Assembly: GCA_025927935.1 (NCBI GenBank)
Contig: JAICKM010000141.1
Coordinates: forward strand, 1 to 11,648
From: Chloroflexia bacterium
GTDB taxonomy: Bacteria > Chloroflexota > Chloroflexia > QHBQ01 > JADMIH01
Reading direction: 5' to 3'
Length of the DNA stretch: 11,648 nt
Shown: piece by piece, positions 7,919-11,648 of the stretch
Position numbering within the stretch: the stretch's first letter is position 1
Layout of the letters: each line of letters opens with the position of its first letter
Program-made: the position numbers and the translations under genes
Notes under the pieces: model-generated
Databases searched by the model: none
What the model saw: only the letters and a program-made list of their open reading frames with translations
What the model was told of the DNA's origin: nothing

Positions 7919-7947
7919 ACTATAGCAGCTTTTCCGGCAGGTGTCAA
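7919..7947 (-). promoter_or_regulatory. Promoter of the trp/aro operon
   Basis: A perfect -35 TTGACA (7947-7942), a 17-base spacer and TATAGT (7924-7919; 5 of 6 to consensus) lie on the minus strand. The start is predicted near 7912, which places the whole T-box in the transcript (leader about 370 nt before the trpE ATG). The strength of this promoter fits a unit limited by attenuation rather than by initiation. Confidence 0.85.
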
Positions 7948-8039
7948 GCCGACATTTGTCCCGGATTCATACCGCCATGATATTACCGGGCCGCCGCGCG
8001 GGGCCGTGATCCCCTGGCCGTGAACGGGCCGGCAACAAG
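7948..8039. other. Divergent intergenic spacer between the operon and ferredoxin promoters
   Basis: About 90 bases separate the two outward-facing promoters. It is GC-rich with several short inverted GGCC-type stretches, but I see no ORF, no clear operator palindrome and no terminator. Confidence 0.6.
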
Positions 8040-8068
8040 TTGCGCCCCGCCCCGTTCTAGCGTATAAT
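8040..8068 (+). promoter_or_regulatory. Promoter of the ferredoxin gene
   Basis: A perfect -10 TATAAT (8063-8068) lies 17 bases after TTGCGC (8040-8045), which keeps only the TTG of the -35 consensus. The predicted start is near 8075, about 60 bases before the ATG. Confidence 0.72.
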
Positions 8069-8079
8069 GCTCCCAACGA

Positions 8080-8101
8080 GGAGGGTCCCTATCCACCCTC
8101 C
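8080..8101 (+). other. Hairpin at the 5' end of the ferredoxin mRNA
   Basis: GGAGGGT (8080-8086) and ACCCTCC (8095-8101) form a perfect 7-bp stem with an 8-base loop, starting about five bases after the predicted transcription start. It has no T-run, so it is not a terminator. It also buries a GGAGG sequence that could otherwise act as a decoy ribosome site. A 5' stabilising role is inference. Confidence 0.6.
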
Positions 8102-8135
8102 GGCTTATTCACCCGCCTATAGAGGAGTTGCGATC

Positions 8136-8396
8136 ATGGCTTACGTGATCACCGAACCTTGCATCGGTACTAAAGACGCATCCTGTGTCGACGTGTGTCC
8201 CGTCGACTGCATCCATCCGCGTAAAGACGAGAGTGATTGGGACCCGATGCCCCAGCTTTATATCGATCCGGACGAGTGCATCGACTGCGGCGCCTGCGAA
8301 CCGGAGTGCCCGGTCAACGCCATCTTCCCGCAAGATGATGTGCCGGAAGAGTGGCAGAGCTACGTGGCAATCAACGCCGACTATTACAAGAAGTAG
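8136..8396 (+). CDS. Seven-iron ferredoxin ([3Fe-4S][4Fe-4S])
   Basis: A small (86 aa) cytosolic electron carrier. The N-terminal half has C9-x7-C17-x3-C21-P-x2-C25 and the second half C48-x2-C51-x2-C54-x3-C58-P. The first spacing (x7 in place of x2-x2) is the mark of 7Fe ferredoxins such as those of Thermus and Azotobacter FdI. By analogy C9, C17 and C58 hold the 3Fe-4S cluster; C21, C48, C51 and C54 hold the 4Fe-4S cluster; C25 is the extra conserved Cys. The acidic C-terminal part (PQDDVPEEWQSYVAINADYY) is also Thermus-like. The start is ATG 8136, 8 bases after AGAGGAG (8121-8127); an upstream in-frame ATG (8067) falls inside the -10 region and is not used. It is monocistronic with its own promoter and terminator, and its redox partner is not visible here. 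Confidence 0.95.
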   Translation: MAYVITEPCIGTKDASCVDVCPVDCIHPRKDESDWDPMPQLYIDPDECIDCGACEPECPVNAIFPQDDVPEEWQSYVAINADYYKK

Positions 8397-8419
8397 TCCG
8401 CGCGGGTACGCGGTATTTT

Positions 8420-8460
8420 AAGGAGAGGTCAGCCGCGCCGCGGGATGACCTCTCCTTGTT
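8420..8460 (+). terminator. Intrinsic terminator of the ferredoxin gene
   Basis: A perfect 12-bp stem (AAGGAGAGGTCA 8420-8431 with TGACCTCTCCTT 8446-8457) is topped by a further CCGC/GCGG helix, followed by TTGTTT. It begins 24 bases after the stop codon. The U-run is interrupted, but the stem is very strong. Confidence 0.85.
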
Positions 8461-8482
8461 TATGATCCCGGCCAGTTTCTTG

Positions 8483-8579
8483 TGTTACTCTGAGTCGTTC
8501 AGGTGCCTACGGCACACCAGCGCGTATGAAAATAGCACATGTGGACGACGCGAGATGCGTCACTTCGTTCAGCATGACA
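8483..8579. repeat. 76-bp-family inverted repeat, copy 3 (degenerate)
   Basis: The right part (about 8552-8579) matches the right arm of copy 1 with two mismatches over 28 bases (GAGATGCGTCAC...CAGCATGACA). The left end TGTTACTCTGAG matches the left tip of copy 1 at 11 of 12. The middle is unrelated and longer, so this copy is decayed or has been altered. Orientation is as in copy 1. It occupies the gap before the MoaD-like gene; no convincing promoter for that gene was found. Confidence 0.65.
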
Positions 8580-8645
8580 GTAAGGCACGGGACTCGCGGT
8601 TGCTCCCGATCTCGCCTACCGTACCCGCCAGGAGGACAGGCGCCG

Positions 8646-8888
8646 ATGGCTGAAATCCAGGTGAAGTTATTCGCCACGCTGGCACGCTACCGGCCGGGCA
8701 CGCAGCACGGGCAGCCGTTTGCCCTGCCCCTGGTCGAGGGCCAGGACCTGCGCGCCGCCGTGGCCGATCTGGGCCTGCCGGACGAGGCGATCCGCCATGT
8801 GTTTGTCAACGGCCGGCGAGTCGCCCTCGACTACGTGCCGCGCTCCGGCGACGAAGTGGCGATCTTCCCGCCGCTGGCCGGGGGCTGA
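8646..8888 (+). CDS. MoaD/ThiS-family ubiquitin-like protein
   Basis: An 80-residue beta-grasp protein of the sulfur-carrier type. It begins MAEIQVKLFATLARYRPG, as in MoaD, continues through a helix (DLRAAVADLGLPDEAI), has HVFVNGRRVALDYVPRSGDEVAIFPPLAGG and ends in the diagnostic Gly-Gly, which is adenylated and thiocarboxylated by an E1-like partner in characterised relatives. The acidic GDEVAIFPP turn before the tail is typical. The start is ATG 8646, 10 bases after AGGAGG (8630-8635). No MoaE, MoaB, E1-like or tungsten/molybdenum enzyme gene is in the window, so the role (molybdopterin synthase small subunit, or other sulfur transfer) cannot be assigned. Its stop codon is one base from the start of the recombinase gene, so the two are probably co-transcribed and coupled. 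Confidence 0.88.
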   Translation: MAEIQVKLFATLARYRPGTQHGQPFALPLVEGQDLRAAVADLGLPDEAIRHVFVNGRRVALDYVPRSGDEVAIFPPLAGG

Positions 8889-8889
8889 C

Positions 8890-10008
8890 ATGCCGATGAC
8901 CATCGACGAGGCGGCCCAGTCGTTCAAGGACGAGTTGCTGGCGAAATCGCCACGCACGCTCAAGACCTATAGCGCCGCGTTGCGCGCTTTCCGCCTGTTC
9001 CTGCTCTCGCTAAAGCTCGACCCGGCCACCGCGCCCGTGAGCGACCTGCGCGAAGACCACGTTCGCCAGTTCCTGCTCAGTCTCTACCGCGAACCCGTCC
9101 GCTACCGTGAGCCGAGCAAGGCCGAGAAGGTCCACCCTGGCGCCACCCGCCGCAGCGCCGAACCCTTCGCCGAGCGCACGGTGCGGACTTACGTCACGGC
9201 CATCAACCGCTTCTACAGTTTCATGGCCCGCGAGTCCTACGCCACGCCTAATCTGGAAGTGGTGCGCGAGAAGCTGCGCGCCACCCGGCGGCGCTACTCG
9301 CCATCCATCCCCTTCGTCGGCACGGAGACGATTGAGACGATTATCAACCACGTCAAGAGCCGCCCGGCGCAGACCGATCCCGTGCTGGAGGTCAAGCGCC
9401 GCCGCGATATTGCCCTGGTCGTGCTGCTGGCACGGACCGGCCTGCGCCTGAGCGAGATCTGCAACTTGCAGCGCCGCGACATCCGGCCCAACGACGGGCT
9501 ATTGCTGGTGCGCGGCGGCAAGGGCGGCAAGGATCGCGTCGTGGACATCAACGCGGAGGTGCTCAAGGTGCTGCGCCACTACTGGCAGTTTGCCGACAGC
9601 CGGCGCGCACCGCATGACACCCGCCCGCTGGCCGATCTACCCGCCGTCGCCGGGCACGACAAGCGCTCGCCCCTGCTGCAACCGATCTCGCCCAAGACCG
9701 TTGAACGAATCATCGAGGGCTATGTCAAGGAGTTGCAGATCGGTGAGCATGTGACGCCGCACTCCTTCCGCCACGGCTTCGCCACGGTGCTCGTGGAGAA
9801 CGACGTGAACCTGCGCCTGGTGCAAGAACTGCTGGGCCACGCCAATCTGAGCACCACCCAGGTCTATGCCCATATCAGCGATCGGGATCGGCGCGACGCC
9901 TACCAGCGCATCTTCGGCCAGTGGGGCAACACGGCGGCGGATACCGGCGAAGCCGGCGCCGATAGAGCAGCACAAGAGCCGGCTGAACCGGGCGAAAATC
10001 ACAAATAG
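8890..10008 (+). CDS. Tyrosine recombinase of the XerC/XerD type
   Basis: A site-specific recombinase that cuts and rejoins DNA through a 3'-phosphotyrosine, 372 residues long. An N-terminal SAM-like core-binding domain (about 5-120) leads into the catalytic domain (about 145-345). All six catalytic positions are present: R186 (ARTGLRLSEI), K211 (GGKGGKDR hairpin), H291 and R294 (HSFRHGFAT), H317 (LLGHANLSTTQ) and nucleophile Y326 (QVYAH). The protein is longer than the roughly 300 residues of XerC/D. A charged insert lies at about 67-92 in the core-binding domain, another at about 236-262, and a hydrophilic tail follows 346. The start is ATG 8890, one base after the MoaD-like stop; ATG 8896 is an alternative. 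It may be the chromosome-dimer resolvase or an orphan integrase. No dif-like site or element boundary was recognised. Confidence 0.93.
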   Translation: MPMTIDEAAQSFKDELLAKSPRTLKTYSAALRAFRLFLLSLKLDPATAPVSDLREDHVRQFLLSLYREPVRYREPSKAEKVHPGATRRSAEPFAERTVRTYVTAINRFYSFMARESYATPNLEVVREKLRATRRRYSPSIPFVGTETIETIINHVKSRPAQTDPVLEVKRRRDIALVVLLARTGLRLSEICNLQRRDIRPNDGLLLVRGGKGGKDRVVDINAEVLKVLRHYWQFADSRRAPHDTRPLADLPAVAGHDKRSPLLQPISPKTVERIIEGYVKELQIGEHVTPHSFRHGFATVLVENDVNLRLVQELLGHANLSTTQVYAHISDRDRRDAYQRIFGQWGNTAADTGEAGADRAAQEPAEPGENHK

Positions 10009-10038
10009 AGCAATTTCAGAGCGAAAACAGAGAATCTA

Positions 10039-10067
10039 TTGACAAGCGCCTTAATAACTGCTATTAT
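10039..10067 (+). promoter_or_regulatory. Strong promoter upstream of a short terminated unit
   Basis: TTGACA (10039-10044), a 17-base spacer, then TATTAT (10062-10067) preceded by TGC (extended -10). The predicted start is near 10074. The only structure downstream within 70 bases is a hairpin pair and T-run, not a gene. Confidence 0.75.
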
Positions 10068-10073
10068 AACTAC

Positions 10074-10143
10074 AGCGCAGGTTTAGCCAACGAAACCTTC
10101 GCGTTTAGAGGCCACTCCAGCCAAGGGAGTGGCCTAGCTTTTT
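10074..10143 (+). ncRNA. Candidate small RNA of about 70 nt (two hairpins)
   Basis: From the predicted start the transcript would fold as a first hairpin (GCG 10075-10077 with CGC 10100-10102, one mismatch, then AGGTTT 10079-10084 with AAACCT 10093-10098, 8-base loop). Six bases later comes a 10-bp terminator hairpin (10109-10135) and CTTTTT. No ORF, no ribosome site and no known RNA family recognised. The alternative is that the second hairpin is just the recombinase gene's terminator and the promoter is fortuitous or reads through weakly to leuS. Confidence 0.5.
10109..10143 (+). terminator. Intrinsic terminator after the recombinase gene / small RNA
   Basis: AGGCCACTCC (10109-10118) pairs perfectly with GGAGTGGCCT (10126-10135) across a 7-base loop; TTTTT (10139-10143) follows. 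It lies 100 bases after the recombinase stop. Confidence 0.88.
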
Positions 10144-10257
10144 GCCCAAAAGCCGTCTTTGCGAGTGGTAAGGAGACGGTAAGGTACTCTATTACCTCTC
10201 TGCTAATCCCTCTCAGTGCTCGTTGATACTCTCCATTCTCGGTCTGCTGTTCATTTC

Positions 10258-10266
10258 TGTTATAAT
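10258..10266 (+). promoter_or_regulatory. Extended -10 promoter of leuS
   Basis: TGT followed by a perfect TATAAT (10261-10266). The -35 position has no recognisable hexamer, as is common for extended -10 promoters. The predicted start is near 10273, giving a 70-nt leader. Confidence 0.6.
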
Positions 10267-10299
10267 GCACTATCGATATTCCAGGAAAGCCAACCAGCC

Positions 10300-10329
10300 C
10301 GTCAGCACCTGACGACTGACGGCTGACAG
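10300..10329 (+). repeat. 7-bp tandem repeat and hairpin in the leuS leader
   Basis: CTGACGA, CTGACGG and CTGACAG follow one another at 10309-10329, leading into CTAAGAG, which overlaps the ribosome site. An upstream CCGTCAG (10299-10305) can pair with the first copy (CGTCAG/CTGACG, 3-base loop) or the second (CCGTCAG/CTGACGG), giving alternative hairpins a few bases before the Shine-Dalgarno sequence. Confidence 0.6.
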
Positions 10330-10343
10330 CTAAGAGGGATCGC

Positions 10344-11648
10344 ATGACTGAGAAGCCGACGCCGGAGCGGTATGACCCGGCAACCATTGAGGCCAGGTGG
10401 CAAGCGCGCTGGGCCGCCGATCATATTGACGCCATTGATCTCCATGAGGAGAGCCGGCCCCACTACTACTTCCTGACGATGTTGCCCTACCCCAGCGGCG
10501 ACCTCCATATCGGCCACTGGTTCACCATGGCGCCGAGCGACACCCGCGCCCGCTACCTGCGCATGCGCGGCTATACCGTGTTCTACCCCATCGGCTTCGA
10601 CGCCTTTGGCCTCCCGGCGGAGAACGCGGCGATCAAGCGCAACATCCATCCCAAGAAGTGGACCTACGCCAACATCGAGAACATGCGCAAGCAGTTGCGC
10701 ACCATGGGTGCCATCTTCCCCTGGGATCACGAGGTCGTGACCTGCGACCCGGAGTTCTACCGCTGGAACCAGTGGTTCTTCATCCAGTTCTTCAAGCGCG
10801 GCCTGGCCTATCGCAAGTTCGCGCCGGTCGATTGGTGCCCGTCCTGCAATACCACCCTGGCCCGCGAGCAGGTGGTCGGCGAAGACCGGCGCTGCGAACG
10901 CTGCGAGACCCCGGTGATCAAGAAAGACCTGTTCCAGTGGCTGTTCAAGATCACCGACTACGCGGAGGAACTGCTGGACTTCAGCGAATTGCAGTGGCCG
11001 GAGCGCGTGCAGACGCTACAGCGCAACTGGATCGGGCGCAGCGAGGGCGCGGAGGTGGTGTTCGAGGCCCAGCTCGCTGACCCGGCGGCGCCGCCCGCCC
11101 CGATCACCGTGTTCACCACACGGCCCGACACGCTGTGGGGTGCGACCTTCATGGTGCTGGCGCCCGAACATCCGCTGGTCCCGGCTCTGACCACGCCGGA
11201 ACAGCGCGAGGCGGTCGAAGCCTATGTCACCCAGGCCGGGCGGCAGAGCGAGATCGACCGGCTGGCCGAGGACAAGGAGAAGACCGGCGTGCCTACGGGC
11301 AGCTATGCCGTCAACCCGGTCAACGGTGCGCGCATCCCGATCTGGATCGCCGATTACGTGCTTATGGGCTACGGGACCGGCGCGATCATGGCCGTGCCCG
11401 CGCACGATGCCCGCGACTTCGCCTTTGCCCGCAAGTATGATCTGCCCATCGTGCCGGTGATCGATCCGGCACCCGGCGAACCCGCGCCCGCTGCCGACGA
11501 GATGACCGCCGCGTACACCGGCGACGGCGGCGTGATGGTCCACTCCGGGCCGATTGACGGCACGCCCGTCGGGCACGGCCCCGGCAAGAGCGTGGCCGCG
11601 GCGATTGCCTGGCTGGAGGCCCACGCGCGGGGCAAGGGCGCCGTGACC
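10344..11648 (+). CDS. leuS: Leucyl-tRNA synthetase, N-terminal 435 residues (3' end outside window)
   Basis: A class I aminoacyl-tRNA synthetase that charges tRNA-Leu. The frame runs from ATG 10344 to the edge without a stop. AAGAGGGA (10332-10339) lies 4 bases upstream of the start codon. The Rossmann domain shows [14 protein letters not shown] (46-59, HIGH at 55-58) and [17 protein letters not shown] (81-97). A zinc-type domain has C165-x2-C168 and C184-x2-C187. The CP1 editing domain begins near 225, with TTRPDTLWG (258-266, Thr-rich site) and [17 protein letters not shown] (342-358, with editing Asp355), showing that post-transfer editing residues are intact. KMSKS and the anticodon domain lie outside. 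Regulation is probably through the leader hairpins. I see no Leu T-box in the 70-nt leader, although the trp operon of this genome uses one. Confidence 0.97.
   Translation, partial: MTEKPTPERYDPATIEARWQARWAADHIDAIDLHEESRPHYYFLTMLPYPSGDLHIGHWFTMAPSDTRARYLRMRGYTVFYPIGFDAFGLPAENAAIKRNIHPKKWTYANIENMRKQLRTMGAIFPWDHEVVTCDPEFYRWNQWFFIQFFKRGLAYRKFAPVDWCPSCNTTLAREQVVGEDRRCERCETPVIKKDLFQWLFKITDYAEELLDFSELQWPERVQTLQRNWIGRSEGAEVVFEAQLADPAAPPAPITVFTTRPDTLWGATFMVLAPEHPLVPALTTPEQREAVEAYVTQAGRQSEIDRLAEDKEKTGVPTGSYAVNPVNGARIPIWIADYVLMGYGTGAIMAVPAHDARDFAFARKYDLPIVPVIDPAPGEPAPAADEMTAAYTGDGGVMVHSGPIDGTPVGHGPGKSVAAAIAWLEAHARGKGAVT

Larger units (their letters stand above)
10009..10343. other. Less GC-rich intergenic region between the recombinase gene and leuS
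   Basis: This region is clearly less GC-rich than the flanking genes. It holds a strong promoter and two hairpins (10039-10143), then about 110 bases with only weak inverted repeats (for example CCGTCT 10153-10158 with AGACGG 10174-10179) and two GGTAAGG copies, then the leuS promoter and leader. I see no credible ORF. Confidence 0.7.

Noticed and set aside
7873..8076. A 67-codon minus-strand frame upstream of the T-box
   Set aside because: It spans the operon promoter and the divergent promoter region. It has no family resemblance and is not a leader peptide in the transcript.
633..8579. The three inverted repeats as a CRISPR array
   Set aside because: Copies are far apart, lie in different intergenic gaps and opposite orientations, and have no regular spacers or cas genes.
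8646..10008. Integrated element with the recombinase as its integrase
   Set aside because: No tRNA gene, attachment-site repeat, excisionase or phage gene is adjacent, and flanking genes are housekeeping. A chromosomal Xer-type role is simpler.
10070..10387. A 105-codon minus-strand frame in the intergenic region before leuS
   Set aside because: It overlaps the leuS start, the candidate small RNA and both promoters, and has no domain or convincing ribosome site.

Overview
The window is GC-rich bacterial chromosome, probably from the phylum Chloroflexota. That placement is an inference from a T-box-controlled trp/aro operon, a Thermus-like seven-iron ferredoxin, an unfused trpE/trpG pair and a recurring intergenic repeat of the GTCATTCTGAGCG...GAAGA type. 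I cannot fix class or genus. There is no rRNA, tRNA or CRISPR array. The only trace of mobile DNA is a small non-coding repeat family.

Layout. Positions 1-572 (minus strand) hold the N-terminal half of a cytochrome P450 that runs off the left edge. Positions 803-7540 (minus strand) hold six genes in transcription order: trpE, trpG, DAHP synthase (aroF), aroA, aroE, aroC. trpE/trpG, aroF/aroA and aroA/aroE overlap. Only the aroE-aroC gap (about 130 bp) is wide, and it is occupied by a 76-bp inverted-repeat element. Positions 7541-7947 hold the operon's control region: a near-consensus promoter, then a T-box leader with a UGG (Trp) specifier, an AGGGTGG T-box and a terminator with six Ts. Going rightward on the plus strand, 8040-8460 is a complete ferredoxin transcription unit (promoter, 5' hairpin, gene, perfect terminator). 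Positions 8646-10008 hold a MoaD/ThiS-like ubiquitin-fold protein one base upstream of a XerC/D-type tyrosine recombinase. Positions 10009-10343 are a less GC-rich intergenic region with a strong promoter, a candidate two-hairpin small RNA of about 70 nt, and the leuS promoter and leader. leuS runs off the right edge.

How the genes work together. DAHP synthase, shikimate dehydrogenase, EPSP synthase and chorismate synthase make chorismate from central metabolites. aroB, aroD/Q and aroK must lie elsewhere. TrpE/TrpG commit chorismate to tryptophan. A single tRNA-Trp-sensing leader ahead of trpE should therefore set expression of the first Trp-specific step and of much of the common aromatic pathway. 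The identity of the T-box amino acid is supported twice: by the UGG specifier, and by the UGGC bulge, which pairs with a G discriminator base as in bacterial tRNA-Trp.

Most worth a second look: the Trp T-box over shikimate trunk genes, the candidate small RNA after the recombinase, the oriented 76-bp repeat family (three copies), and the coupled MoaD-like/recombinase pair. All calls come from reading the sequence; no database search was run.
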